From CAVWGP01 sp963754645 (GTDB lineage: Bacteria > Pseudomonadota > Alphaproteobacteria > Bin65), in the NCBI GenBank assembly GCA_963754645.1, contig CAVWGP010000004.1:1054001-1118000 (forward strand): DNA of 64,000 bases, in the 5' to 3' direction. Shown here one piece after another: positions 34,714 through 44,142 of this stretch; position 1 is the first letter of the stretch; each line of letters begins with the position of its first letter. Made by a program: the position numbers and the translations under genes. The notes beneath the pieces are model-generated. The model had not been told where the DNA came from, did no database searches, and saw nothing but the letters and a program-made list of their open reading frames with translations.

Positions 34714-35118
34714 ATGATTGGACGATTAAATCACATTGCAATTGCGGTTCCAGATTTAGTGGCGGCAAGTCGGCTATACCGCGAAACCCTGGGGGCAAGA
34801 GTGTCCGCGCCGGTCGATTTGCCCGAACACGGCGTGACCACCGTATTCGTCGAATTGCCGAACACCAAGATCGAACTGCTGCATCCGCTCGGCGCGGCCT
34901 CGCCGATCGCGGGATTCCTGGCCAAGAACCCCGCCGGCGGCATGCACCACGTGTGCTATGAGGTGACGGACATCGTTGCCGCGCGCGACCGGCTGAAAGC
35001 GCAGGGGGCGAGGGTGCTGGGCGACGGCGAGCCGCGCATCGGCGCCCACAACAAGCCGGTGCTCTTCCTGCACCCCAAGGATTTTTGCGGCACGCTGGTC
35101 GAAATCGAGCAGGTCTAG
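34714..35118 (+). CDS. mce: Methylmalonyl-CoA epimerase
   Basis: A 134-residue vicinal-oxygen-chelate enzyme that interconverts the R and S forms of methylmalonyl-CoA in propionate breakdown. Metal ligands lie in LNHIAIAVPDL, VELPNTKIELLHPL, GGMHHVCYEVTDI and CGTLVEIEQV. The first 40 bp and the 30-bp leader are clearly more AT-rich than the surroundings. No strong ribosome site is seen. The position between rnj and DUF1467 is conserved in the class. Confidence 0.95.
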   Translation: MIGRLNHIAIAVPDLVAASRLYRETLGARVSAPVDLPEHGVTTVFVELPNTKIELLHPLGAASPIAGFLAKNPAGGMHHVCYEVTDIVAARDRLKAQGARVLGDGEPRIGAHNKPVLFLHPKDFCGTLVEIEQV

Positions 35119-35125
35119 CCAGACC

Positions 35126-35356
35126 ATGACGGTCACGAGCGGCATCGTGTTGTTTGTCCTGGTTTGGTGGCTCGTGTTCTTTGCCGCTTTGCCCTTCGGC
35201 GTGCGTCGCGCCGGGGACCAGGACAAGGGCCACGATGCCGGCGCGCCGAGCAATCCCCGGCTGGGACGCAAGGCGGCGGTCGCGACCGGCATCAGCATCG
35301 TGCTCGTCGCCATCGCCTGGTGGACCATCGAGAAGAGCGGTTTCAGCTTCCGATGA
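35126..35356 (+). CDS. DUF1467 family membrane protein
   Basis: A 76-residue protein with two predicted helices, VLFVLVWWLVFFAALPFGV and AAVATGISIVLVAIAWWTIE, joined by a charged loop (RRAGDQDKGHDAGAPSNPRLGRKAA). This is the typical DUF1467 pattern, found next to mce and proS in alphaproteobacteria. The function is unknown. It overlaps the tag gene by 4 bp (ATGA). Confidence 0.88.
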   Translation: MTVTSGIVLFVLVWWLVFFAALPFGVRRAGDQDKGHDAGAPSNPRLGRKAAVATGISIVLVAIAWWTIEKSGFSFR

Positions 35357-35895
35357 GCGGCTATTGCGACGCGGCGCTTGGCCATCCATTGCATGGCCCC
35401 TATCACGACCGCGAATATGGCTTTCCGATTGCCGGCGACGACGCATTGTTCGAGCGGTTGATACTCGAGATCAATCAAGCCGGGCTCTCCTGGTTGCTCA
35501 TCCTGCAACGGCGCGAGACGTTTCGGCGCGCCTACGCGGAATTCTCGATCGAACGGGTCGCGGCCTTTGGCAAGCGCGACGTGACGCGGCTGTTGCAAGA
35601 CCCCGGCGTGATTCGCAACCGGCTGAAGATCGAAGCAGCCATTGCGAACGCGAGGACCATCAAGGCGCTGCAGGAGGCTCATGGCAGCTTCGCCGCGTGG
35701 ATCGCGGCGCAGCACCCGCGTGAAAAGGCGGACTGGGTCAAGCTGTTTCGCCAGACGTTCCGTTTCGCCGGCCCGGAAATCGTCGGCGAGTTTCTGATGA
35801 GCATCGGCTATTTGCCGGGCGCCCATCGCCCCGATTGCCCGGTCTTTGCGAAGATCGCCAAAAAAAAGCCGCCCTGGATGCAATCGCCCAAATGA
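35353..35895 (+). CDS. tag: DNA-3-methyladenine glycosylase I
   Basis: A 180-residue Tag-type glycosylase that removes 3-methyladenine from DNA. It starts MSGYCDAALGHPLHGPYHDREYGFP, with the first zinc Cys and His, and has LFERLILEINQAGLSWLLIL, the helix-hairpin-helix neighbourhood. The C-terminal AHRPDCP supplies the remaining zinc ligands. It is coupled to DUF1467 by ATGA overlap. It stands where DUF1467 is often directly followed by proS. A terminator follows. Confidence 0.93.
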   Translation: MSGYCDAALGHPLHGPYHDREYGFPIAGDDALFERLILEINQAGLSWLLILQRRETFRRAYAEFSIERVAAFGKRDVTRLLQDPGVIRNRLKIEAAIANARTIKALQEAHGSFAAWIAAQHPREKADWVKLFRQTFRFAGPEIVGEFLMSIGYLPGAHRPDCPVFAKIAKKKPPWMQSPK

Positions 35896-35899
35896 ATTC

Positions 35900-35931
35900 G
35901 GGGCCGCGGCTTTCAAGCCGCGGCCCCGTTT
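35900..35931 (+). terminator. Terminator-like hairpin after tag
   Basis: GGGGCCGCGGCTT (35900-35912) pairs with AAGCCGCGGCCCC (35915-35927), a 13-bp perfect palindrome arm with a minimal loop, followed by only a short T run (GTTTC). It begins 5 bp after the tag stop. Confidence 0.65.
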
Positions 35932-36236
35932 CGGTCCCCCAACCTCTACGTTGTGTTGGCGTGGTCCTATGTCCTCCCCAGACTTGGGTCACGTTTTTTG
36001 TTGTGGAAAAAATCTGCCTCGATCCCGCCGCAAAGGCAAGACAAATGGCGTGTCCGCAAGAATGCGGGCGTCGCTGTTGTTCCTCTTTCGTGCCAAGGCG
36101 GGGCGATCGAACGCCGGCGCTGGCCGGCGCCGGCGATTGTGTTTGTCTCGGTGCGGCGCTTTCCCTAAATTCCCGCCTCTTTCGCAACCGGCGCAAGCCG
36201 TGACGCGCAAATTCCCACTATAGGATCGGAGCCCTA
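35932..36236 (+). other. Non-coding stretch before proS
   Basis: I see no convincing gene in these roughly 300 bp. Several short open frames exist in all plus frames, but they have no ribosome site or family signal. The stretch is lower in GC at its start, has a TTTTTT...AAAAAA pair at 35994-36012, and a 9-bp perfect hairpin, CGCCGGCGC (36112-36120) with GCGCCGGCG (36127-36135), followed by a T/G-rich run. It probably holds the proS promoter and possibly a leader or small RNA. Confidence 0.4.
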
Positions 36237-37562
36237 ATGCGCCTGTCGCGCTATTTCATGCCCTTGCTCAAGGAAACGCCGGCCGAGGCGCAGATCGTCT
36301 CGCATCGCTTCATGCTGCGCGCCGGCATGATCCGCCAAGCCAGCGCCGGGATTTACACGTGGCTGCCTCTGGGCCTGCGCGTGCTCAAGAAGATCGAGCA
36401 GATTGTGCGCGAGGAACAGGACCGCTCGGGCGCCGTCGAAGTCCTGATGCCGACGATTCAATCGGCGGATTTGTGGAAGACATCGGGCCGCTACGAGGCC
36501 TATGGCAAGGAGATGCTGCGCATCGTCGACCGGCAGGAGCGCGAGATGCTCTACGGCCCGACCAACGAGGAACTGATCACGGATATTTTTGCGCACTCGG
36601 TGAAGAGCTACCGCGACCTGCCGAAAAACCTCTACCACATCCAATGGAAATTCCGCGACGAGGTGCGGCCGCGTTTCGGCATCATGCGCGGGCGCGAATT
36701 CCTGATGAAGGACGCCTATTCCTTCGACGCCGACTATGCCGGCGCCCGCATGGCCTACAATCGGATGTTCATCGCCTATCTGCGCACCTTCGCGCGCATG
36801 GGCTTGAAGGCGATCCCGATGGAGGCCGAGACCGGCCCGATCGGCGGCAATCTCAGCCACGAGTTCATCATTCTCGCCGAAACGGGCGAGAGCAGCGTCC
36901 ATTGCGACCGCGATTTCATCAGCTTCGACGTGCTCGCCCAGCCGGTCGAATATGCCGACGAGGCCGCGGTCAACGGCGTCGTCGAGCGCTTCACCAAGCT
37001 TTATGCCCGCACCGACGAAAAGCACGACGCCGCCGCATTCGAGCGCGATGTGCCGGCCGAGCGCCGCTATGTCGGCCGCGGCATCGAGGTCGGCCATATA
37101 TTCTATTTCGGGACGAAATACTCAGCGCCGCTCAAGGCCGAGATCGCCGGGCCGGACGGCAAGCCCGCCATCGTCCATATGGGCTCCTACGGCATCGGCG
37201 TTTCGCGCCTCGTCGGCGGCATCATCGAGGCGAGCCACGATGCCAATGGCTGCATCTGGCCCGATTCGGTAGCGCCGTTCAAGGTCGGCCTCGTCAGTTT
37301 GCGGCCCAACGACAAGGCGACGGCGGAAACCGCCGACCGGCTCTACCACAAGCTCGCCGAAGCCGGCGTCGAAACGCTTTACGACGACGTTGAGGACAGC
37401 CCGGGCGCGAAATTCGCCGCCATGGATTTGATCGGCTTGCCCTGGCAGCTCATTCTCGGTCCGCGCGGCGTCAAGGCCGGCACGGTCGAGCTCAAGAACC
37501 GGCGCAGCGGCGAGCGCGTCGAACTCTCGGCCGAAAGCGCGCTTGCGCGCCTGACCGGCTGA
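36237..37562 (+). CDS. proS: Prolyl-tRNA synthetase
   Basis: A 441-residue class II ProRS of the short alphaproteobacterial type, without the large insertion editing domain. Motif 1 is near IVREEQDRSGAVEVLMPTIQ, GPTNEELITDIF is the proline pocket, motif 2 FRDEVRPRFGIMRGREFLMKDAYSFD, and motif 3 SYGIGVSRLVGGIIEA. The C-terminal anticodon-binding domain runs from about residue 345. The start MRLSRYFMPLLKETPAEA is the family start. Confidence 0.97.
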   Translation: MRLSRYFMPLLKETPAEAQIVSHRFMLRAGMIRQASAGIYTWLPLGLRVLKKIEQIVREEQDRSGAVEVLMPTIQSADLWKTSGRYEAYGKEMLRIVDRQEREMLYGPTNEELITDIFAHSVKSYRDLPKNLYHIQWKFRDEVRPRFGIMRGREFLMKDAYSFDADYAGARMAYNRMFIAYLRTFARMGLKAIPMEAETGPIGGNLSHEFIILAETGESSVHCDRDFISFDVLAQPVEYADEAAVNGVVERFTKLYARTDEKHDAAAFERDVPAERRYVGRGIEVGHIFYFGTKYSAPLKAEIAGPDGKPAIVHMGSYGIGVSRLVGGIIEASHDANGCIWPDSVAPFKVGLVSLRPNDKATAETADRLYHKLAEAGVETLYDDVEDSPGAKFAAMDLIGLPWQLILGPRGVKAGTVELKNRRSGERVELSAESALARLTG

Positions 37563-37575
37563 GGCATCGCGCATC

Positions 37576-38880
37576 ATGGCCCTGCCGCAACGATTGTTCC
37601 TGTTCACGCCGCTCGAGCGGATGATCGCCTGGCGTTACTTGCGCCCGCGCCGGAAAGAAGGCTTCATCTCGATCATCGCCGCGTTTTCGTTCCTCGGCAT
37701 CCTGCTCGGCGTCGCGACGCTGATTATCGTCATGTCGGTGATGAACGGTTTCCGCATCGAGCTGATGGGCCGGCTGCTCGGCTATGCCGGCCATATATCG
37801 ATCAACAGCGCGGTCGGGGAGATAACGGATTACGACGCGCATGCGGCCGCAATCCGCCGCATCGGCGGCGTGACGAGCGCGTCGGTGGTGATCGACGGCC
37901 AGGCCATGGCGAATGCCAACAACTACGCGGTGCCGGCCCAACTCCGCGGCATGAAGCAGGAGGATTTGCGCGCGCACAAACTGTTTTCGACCGCGATCAG
38001 GTCCGGTTCGTTCGATAGCTTCAAGGACGACGCGAAAGTCGTGATACTCGGGCATCGAATGGCGCAGCAATTGGGCGTGCAGGTCGGCGATACGTTGCGC
38101 CTGACAATTTTCCTGCGCACGCCGATCAGCACGGCGGTTGGCGACATACTCACCCGCACCGCCACCTATCGCGTCGCGGCCATTTTCGATGTCGGCATGT
38201 CGGAGATCGATCGGCTGACGATGCTGATGCCGCTCGGCGCCGCGCAGACGCTGATGGAGTATCAAAAAGACGCCGATACGAACAAGAAAGACGCCGTTTC
38301 GAACATCGAAGTCATGATCGACGCACCGGAACGCAGCTACGCGGTCGGCCGGGCGATCAATGGTCTGAGCTTGCCAAATCTGCAAGTCCAAGTCTGGCAG
38401 CGCCGGTACGAGACCTATTTCAACGCGCTCGAAACCGAGCGCCAGGTGATGTTCCTGATCCTGACGCTGATCGTCGTCGTCGCCGCGTTCAATATCATTT
38501 CCAGCCTCATCATGCTGGTGAAAGACAAGACCCAGGCGATCGCGATTCTACGCACGATGGGCGCCACGCGCGGCACCATCATGCGGATTTTCATGATGTG
38601 CGGCGGCGCCATCGGCGTCATTGGCACGCTCGCCGGAGTTGGCGTGGCGCTGCTCATCTGCAACAATATCGACTCGATCAAGCGCGGGCTCGAATGGCTG
38701 TTTGGCATGGAATTGTTTTCGGCGGTGATCTATTTCCTGTCGCGCTTGCCCGCCGTGGTCAATCCGCGGGAGGTGATCGAAGTCGCGGCCATGGGCCTCG
38801 TGTTGTCGCTACTGGCGACGATCTATCCGTCCTGGAAAGCGGCGCGGCTCGATCCGGTGGAGGCGCTGCGCAATGAATGA
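37576..38880 (+). CDS. lolC: Lipoprotein-releasing system permease LolC/E
   Basis: A 434-residue ABC permease of the FtsX/LolC class that pulls mature lipoproteins from the inner membrane for transfer to LolA. It has an N-terminal helix (EGFISIIAAFSFLGILLGVATLIIVMSVMNGF), a large periplasmic domain (about 50-280), then three C-terminal helices including VMFLILTLIVVVAAFNIISSLIM. It overlaps lolD by 8 bp. One permease gene is present, as usual in this class, so the complex may be a homodimer. Confidence 0.94.
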   Translation: MALPQRLFLFTPLERMIAWRYLRPRRKEGFISIIAAFSFLGILLGVATLIIVMSVMNGFRIELMGRLLGYAGHISINSAVGEITDYDAHAAAIRRIGGVTSASVVIDGQAMANANNYAVPAQLRGMKQEDLRAHKLFSTAIRSGSFDSFKDDAKVVILGHRMAQQLGVQVGDTLRLTIFLRTPISTAVGDILTRTATYRVAAIFDVGMSEIDRLTMLMPLGAAQTLMEYQKDADTNKKDAVSNIEVMIDAPERSYAVGRAINGLSLPNLQVQVWQRRYETYFNALETERQVMFLILTLIVVVAAFNIISSLIMLVKDKTQAIAILRTMGATRGTIMRIFMMCGGAIGVIGTLAGVGVALLICNNIDSIKRGLEWLFGMELFSAVIYFLSRLPAVVNPREVIEVAAMGLVLSLLATIYPSWKAARLDPVEALRNE

Positions 38881-39610
38881 GACAGCGACCGCGGCGCCGC
38901 CGACACCGGCCGCGACGCCTGAAGCGACCCCCGTTCTCGATATCCGCTTCGTCACCAAGACCTACGCCTCCGGCGATACGAGCCTCACCGTGCTCAAGCA
39001 GGCGAGCTTCACCATCATGCCCGGCCAGATGGTGGCGCTGGTCGGCCCCTCGGGTTCGGGCAAATCGACACTCCTGCATATTGCCGGGTTGCTAGACCGG
39101 CCGACCTCCGGCGAAGTCTGGATCCGCGGCCGCAATTGCACCGGACTCTCCGACGATCAGCGCTCGAAAACGCGCCGCGAGCTATTGGGATTCGTCTATC
39201 AATATCACCACCTACTGCCCGAATTCACCGCGCTGGAAAACGTCATCATGCCGCAACTCATCGGCGCGACGGGTTACGGCCCGGCCAGGCGCCGGGCGCA
39301 GGCGCTGCTCGACGCGATGGGGCTGAAAGAACGCGAGTTGCATCGCCCGGCCAAGCTCTCGGGCGGCGAACAGCAGCGCGTCGCCGTGGCGCGCGCCATG
39401 GCCAACAATCCGCGGCTGCTGCTCGCCGACGAGCCCACCGGCAATCTCGATACCAACACCGCGCAGCGCGTCTTCGCGCTGTTGCAGAGTTTCGTCCAGG
39501 TGGCGAAAATCGCGGCACTGGTGGCGACGCACAATCTCGATCTCGCGCGGCGGATGAGCCGCATGCTGCGAATACGGGACGGTGTGCTGGTCGAAGAAAC
39601 AGTGGGCTGA
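38873..39610 (+). CDS. lolD: Lipoprotein-releasing system ATP-binding protein LolD
   Basis: A 245-residue ABC ATPase with Walker A GPSGSGKST, Q-loop YQYHHLLPEFTALENV, signature LSGGEQQRVAVARAMANNPRLLLADEPTGNLD (Walker B included), and the H-loop in VATHNLDLA. It powers LolC. A 22-residue Ala/Pro/Thr-rich leader precedes the domain. dnaE follows after 5 bp. Confidence 0.95.
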   Translation: MNETATAAPPTPAATPEATPVLDIRFVTKTYASGDTSLTVLKQASFTIMPGQMVALVGPSGSGKSTLLHIAGLLDRPTSGEVWIRGRNCTGLSDDQRSKTRRELLGFVYQYHHLLPEFTALENVIMPQLIGATGYGPARRRAQALLDAMGLKERELHRPAKLSGGEQQRVAVARAMANNPRLLLADEPTGNLDTNTAQRVFALLQSFVQVAKIAALVATHNLDLARRMSRMLRIRDGVLVEETVG

Positions 39611-39615
39611 CGGAA

Positions 39616-42600
39616 TTGTCCAGCGTCGACTTTATCCACCTCCGGGTCCATAGCGCCTATTCCCTCTCCGAAGGTGCGCTACGCATTCCCGAGATCGTCA
39701 AGCTGTGCAAGGCGAGCGCCATGCCCGCCGTGGCGATCACCGACACCGGCAATCTTTTCGGCGCACTTGAGTTCTCCTCGGCTTGCAAGGATTCCGGCAT
39801 TCAGCCGATCGTCGGCTGCCAATTGGCGATCGCCAACGAGCGCGGCGATCGCAGCCAGCCCGGCCGGATGCTCGATCAAATCGTTTTGCTTGCCCAGGAT
39901 GCGGACGGCTACCGCAATCTCATGAAACTATCGAGCTTGGCGCATTTGACGCCGGCGGGCGGCGATCCGCCGCATATCGATTGGGCGTCGCTGTCGAGGC
40001 ACGGCGCAGGCTTGATCGCCCTCACCGGCGGACCGGACGGGCCACTCGGTCGGGCACTGCTGGCCGGCCAAGTTGCCGAGGCCGAGACCATCGCCGGCAA
40101 GCTGCGACAGATGTTTCCCGGCCGGCTCTATGTCGAGATTTCACGCCACGGTCGCGACGTCGAGCGGCGCTGCGAAGCGGCCATGGTCGAACTTGCCTAT
40201 GCCCATGGATTGCCGCTCGTCGCCACGAACGAAGTCTTGTTCGGCGACCAGTCGATGTTCGAGGCGCACGACGCGCTGCGTTGTATTGCCCAGGGCACCG
40301 TTGTTGCCGAGCGCGAACGCATCCGCCTGACGCCCGACTACCGCTTTCGTTCGCAAGCTGAGATGCGAACCCTGTTCGCCGATTTGCCGGAGGCGATTGC
40401 GAACACGGTCGTCATCGCCCGGCGCTGCGCGGCCATGGCCGAGGGCCGCAAACCGATCCTGCCGCCGTTCACGACCGAAGCCGGAATGGACGAAGGCGAA
40501 CTGTTGCGGCGACTGGCGGCGGAGGGGCTTGAAAAGTGCCTGAATGCCCACGTATTCCGCCCGGAGATGGACGAGTCCCAGCGGGATCTGGCGGCCAAGC
40601 CCCACCGCGAGAGGCTTGCATACGAAATCGGCGTCATCGTGCAAATGGGGTTCCCGGGCTACTTCTTGATCGTCGCGGATTTCATCAATTGGGCCAAGCG
40701 GAACGGCATTCCGGTCGGGCCGGGCCGCGGCTCGGGCGCCGGATCGGTCGTTGCCTGGTCGCTGGGCATTACCGACCTCGATCCGCTGCGCTGGGGCCTG
40801 CTGTTCGAGCGCTTCCTCAATCCCGAACGCGTCTCGATGCCGGATTTCGACATCGATTTCTGCCAAGACCGGCGCGACGAAGTCATCGACTATGTGCGCG
40901 AGAAATTCGGCCGCGACCGCGTGGCGCAGATCATCACATTCGGAAAGCTGCAAGCCCGCGCCGTCTTGCGCGACGTCGGCCGCGTTCTGCAGATGCCGTA
41001 CGGCCAGGTCGATCGCATTTGCAAGCTCGTGCCCAACAATCCCGCGAGTCCCGTCACCTTGCAGCAAGCGATCGACGGCGAGCCCGTGCTGCAGGACATG
41101 CGGCGCTCCGACGATGCCGTGGCGCATCTGATGGATATCGCGCTCAAACTCGAAGGTCTCTATCGGCATGCCTCGACCCATGCCGCCGGCGTCGTCATCG
41201 GCGACCGTCCGCTCGACGAGCTGATCCCGCTCTACAAGGATCCGCGGCACGACGCGCTGGTGACGCAATTCAACATGAAAGACGTTGAAAAAGCCGGGCT
41301 GGTGAAGTTCGATTTTCTCGGCTTGAAGACGCTGAGCGTGCTGGTGCACGCGGTCGGCCTGCTGAAGGCGCGCGGCGTGACGGTCGATCTGTCCACCTTG
41401 CCGCTCGACGACCGCAAGACCTACGAGCTGCTGAGTTCCGGCGACGCCACGGGCCTGTTCCAGTTGGAAAGCGGCGGCATGCGCAACGCGCTGAAAAGCC
41501 TCAAGCCGGATCGCTTCGAGGATATCATCGCCGTGGTCGCGCTCTACAGGCCGGGGCCGATGGAGAATATTCCGAGCTACATCAATCGCAAGCACGGACG
41601 CGAGAAGCCCGATTATCTCCATCCGCTGCTCGAGCCCGTCCTGCGCGAAACCTACGGCATCATCATCTATCAGGAACAGGTGATGGAGATCGCGCAGCGC
41701 CTTTCTGGCTACACGTTGGGCGGCGCCGATCTGCTGCGCCGCGCCATGGGCAAGAAGATCCGCTCCGAAATGGAAGGCCAGCGCGCGATCTTCGTGGCCG
41801 GAGCCGTCGCCAACGGTGTCGACAAGGATCGGGCGTCGACGATCTTCGCTCTGGTCGAGAAGTTCGCCGGCTACGGCTTCAACAAATCCCACGCCGCGGC
41901 CTATGCGCTGGTCGCGTATCAGACCGCCTATTTCAAAGCCAACCATCCTGTCGAGTTCTTCGCCGCGTCGATGAACTACGATATCGGCAATCCGGATAAG
42001 CTCGCGAATTTCCGGCGCGAGCTGACGCGGCATGGAATTGCCGTGCTGCCGGCCGACGTGAACGCATCCGAGCCGCGCTTCGCCGTCGAGAACGGCGCGG
42101 TGCGATACGCGCTCGCCGCCATCAAGAATGTCGGCGAACAAGCGATGCGGTCGCTGGTCGATGTGCGCAAATCGGGTGGCGCGTTCCGCGATCTCGCCGA
42201 TTTCGCCGCGCGCCTGGACCCTTCGTTCATCAACAAGCGGCAGCTGGAAAACCTGATCAAAGCCGGAGCGCTCGACGGCTTGAACCGCAATCGGCGCCAG
42301 CTATTCGAAAGCACCGACACGATCCTGCGCTTCGCCGCGGTCGCGAGCCAGGAGCGGGCCAGCGGTCAAAACTCTTTGTTCGGCGATCTCGCCGGCGGCG
42401 GCGACGCGGCTTTGCCGCTGCCAACGGTGACCGACTGGACCGAAAGCGACCGCCTGCGCAACGAGTACGAAGCCATCGGTTTCTACCTGTCGGCCCATCC
42501 GCTCGACGGCCAGGAAAAGCTGCTCGGCAAGATCGGCGTCACGCGTTACGCCGATCTCGTGACGCGGGCAGGGCAGGGCATCCCATCGGTCGGATTGAAG

Positions 42601-43080
42601 CTTGCCGGCATTGCTATTTCCTACCGGCAACGGAGTTCGGCAAAGGGCGCCAAATACGCCATCGTTCAGATGAGCGACCCCTCCGGCATGTTCGAATTTC
42701 TCGTGTTCAATGAGGTTCTAACGGCTGCCCGCGACCTCTTAGAGAAAGCGACGAGCGAGTCGCGGCCGCTGGTCATCGAGGCCGACGCGCAATCCGGCGA
42801 GGATGGTCTGCGCCTGTTTGCCCGTTCGATCGTGCCCTACGATCAAGTTGTGGCGCGCTCGCAGATCGTGCTTGAGGTCTTCGTCGCCGAAAGCGAGGCG
42901 GTGCGCACGCTGCACAGCTTGCTGCAAGGCGAAAAACCGGGTCGCGGCCTCATCAAGCTCAAGATCCCCGACGGCACCGAGGAGATCGAGGTCCAATTGC
43001 CGCAACGCTATGCAATTACGATGGAAATGCGCCAGGCGATCAAGGCGGTGCCGGGCGTGGTTCACGTCGAGCAGTTTTAG
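39616..43080 (+). CDS. dnaE: DNA polymerase III subunit alpha
   Basis: A 1154-residue replicative polymerase. The N-terminal PHP domain starts FIHLRVHSAYSLSEGALRI. The polymerase acidic residues lie in MPDFDIDFCQDRRDEVIDYV, and GRGSGAGSVVAWSLGITDLDPL, GLFQLESGGM and YGFNKSHAAAYALVAYQTAYFK are the expected blocks. A C-terminal OB-fold follows. The start is a TTG at 39616, five bases after lolD; no ATG gives the family N terminus. The 3.5-kb frame has no indel. Confidence 0.96.
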   Translation: MSSVDFIHLRVHSAYSLSEGALRIPEIVKLCKASAMPAVAITDTGNLFGALEFSSACKDSGIQPIVGCQLAIANERGDRSQPGRMLDQIVLLAQDADGYRNLMKLSSLAHLTPAGGDPPHIDWASLSRHGAGLIALTGGPDGPLGRALLAGQVAEAETIAGKLRQMFPGRLYVEISRHGRDVERRCEAAMVELAYAHGLPLVATNEVLFGDQSMFEAHDALRCIAQGTVVAERERIRLTPDYRFRSQAEMRTLFADLPEAIANTVVIARRCAAMAEGRKPILPPFTTEAGMDEGELLRRLAAEGLEKCLNAHVFRPEMDESQRDLAAKPHRERLAYEIGVIVQMGFPGYFLIVADFINWAKRNGIPVGPGRGSGAGSVVAWSLGITDLDPLRWGLLFERFLNPERVSMPDFDIDFCQDRRDEVIDYVREKFGRDRVAQIITFGKLQARAVLRDVGRVLQMPYGQVDRICKLVPNNPASPVTLQQAIDGEPVLQDMRRSDDAVAHLMDIALKLEGLYRHASTHAAGVVIGDRPLDELIPLYKDPRHDALVTQFNMKDVEKAGLVKFDFLGLKTLSVLVHAVGLLKARGVTVDLSTLPLDDRKTYELLSSGDATGLFQLESGGMRNALKSLKPDRFEDIIAVVALYRPGPMENIPSYINRKHGREKPDYLHPLLEPVLRETYGIIIYQEQVMEIAQRLSGYTLGGADLLRRAMGKKIRSEMEGQRAIFVAGAVANGVDKDRASTIFALVEKFAGYGFNKSHAAAYALVAYQTAYFKANHPVEFFAASMNYDIGNPDKLANFRRELTRHGIAVLPADVNASEPRFAVENGAVRYALAAIKNVGEQAMRSLVDVRKSGGAFRDLADFAARLDPSFINKRQLENLIKAGALDGLNRNRRQLFESTDTILRFAAVASQERASGQNSLFGDLAGGGDAALPLPTVTDWTESDRLRNEYEAIGFYLSAHPLDGQEKLLGKIGVTRYADLVTRAGQGIPSVGLKLAGIAISYRQRSSAKGAKYAIVQMSDPSGMFEFLVFNEVLTAARDLLEKATSESRPLVIEADAQSGEDGLRLFARSIVPYDQVVARSQIVLEVFVAESEAVRTLHSLLQGEKPGRGLIKLKIPDGTEEIEVQLPQRYAITMEMRQAIKAVPGVVHVEQF

Positions 43081-43136
43081 GCGGCGGTGGCCCGCGGCCG
43101 GGGCGTTGTGGCGCACCGTGCCGGCGCCGATAGCCC

Positions 43137-43165
43137 TTGAATATCTTGAGATTTTGGGTTATTTG
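43137..43165 (+). promoter_or_regulatory. Promoter of rpsB-tsf
   Basis: TTGAAT (43137-43142) and TATTTG (43160-43165) are 17 bp apart in an AT-rich patch within the 219-bp gap between dnaE and rpsB. About 130 bp of leader would precede rpsB, long enough for ribosomal-protein feedback control. No gene is seen in the gap. Confidence 0.55.
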
Positions 43166-43299
43166 GCGCACCACTAATCAACCCCAATTGGCGTGGAAAT
43201 CCGGCTTCCTGGGCAAAGACAGGCGAGCCGGTTCCGGTGGCGGTCGAATCCTTCGATCGTTGCATGTTTCGCGTCAGGAATAACCGGAGATCGACGAAC

Positions 43300-44097
43300 A
43301 TGGCGCTGCCATTCTTCACCATGCGCCAGCTTTTGGAAGCTGGCGTTCATTTCGGCCACAACACCCGTCGCTGGAATCCGCGCATGGCGCCGTACATTTA
43401 CGGCGTGCGCAACAAAGTCCACATCATCGACCTGCAGCAATCGGTTCCTCTGCTGCAGCGCGCCCTCGTCGCGCTGCGCGATGTGGCGGCCAAGGGCGGC
43501 CGCATCCTGTTCGTCGCGACGAAGCGGCAAGCCAGCCCGCTGATCGCCCGCACCAAGGATCGCTGCGGCCAGTTCTATGTCAACGATCGCTGGCTGGGCG
43601 GCATGTTGACCAACTGGGCGACGATCAAGAATTCAATTCAGCGCCTGAAAGAACTCGATTTGCGGTTGAACGACGAGAAGGGCACCGCCGGCCTGACCAA
43701 AAAAGAACTGCTCGACCTGACGCGCCAGCGCGACAAGCACGAGCGCGCGCTCGGCGGAATCAAAGACATGAGCGATCGGCCGGACATGGTCGTCGTCATC
43801 GATACGATCAAGGAAGCGATCGCGATCCAGGAAGCCCGCAAGCTGGGAATTCCGGTTATTGCCGTGCTCGACACCAACTCGGATCCGACCGGGATAACCT
43901 ATCCGATTCCGGGCAATGACGACGCCTTGCGCGCCATCGAACTCTATCTCGATCTTTTCTGGGGCGCCGTGCTCGACGGCATCGCGGCCGAAGCGGCGGC
44001 GGCAGGCATCGACGTGGGCGCGTCGGAGGCGCCGCAGATCGACGCAATAAGCGAAGCGGGGAAGGGCGCGGGAGCCGAGGCCAGCCACGGCGCCTAG
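43300..44097 (+). CDS. rpsB: 30S ribosomal protein S2
   Basis: A 265-residue S2. It starts MALPFFTMRQLLEAGVHFGHNTRRWNPRM and contains YGVRNKVHIIDLQQSVPLL, VNDRWLGGMLTNWATIKNSI and IPVIAVLDTNSDPTGITYPIPGNDDALRAI. The last 35 residues are an Ala/Gly-rich tail. It is the first gene of rpsB-tsf-pyrH-frr. Confidence 0.97.
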   Translation: MALPFFTMRQLLEAGVHFGHNTRRWNPRMAPYIYGVRNKVHIIDLQQSVPLLQRALVALRDVAAKGGRILFVATKRQASPLIARTKDRCGQFYVNDRWLGGMLTNWATIKNSIQRLKELDLRLNDEKGTAGLTKKELLDLTRQRDKHERALGGIKDMSDRPDMVVVIDTIKEAIAIQEARKLGIPVIAVLDTNSDPTGITYPIPGNDDALRAIELYLDLFWGAVLDGIAAEAAAAGIDVGASEAPQIDAISEAGKGAGAEASHGA

Positions 44098-44142
44098 CGG
44101 ATCCGGTCGGCCCACAAATTTAGATAAGCGAAAGGATTTGCC

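Noticed and set aside
35835..36223. Several short plus-strand frames in the tag-proS gap
   Set aside because: Three overlapping frames of odd composition, none with a ribosome site or family resemblance; treated as non-coding.
40141..42141. A 666-codon minus-strand frame inside dnaE
   Set aside because: Antisense shadow of an intact, well-conserved polymerase gene.
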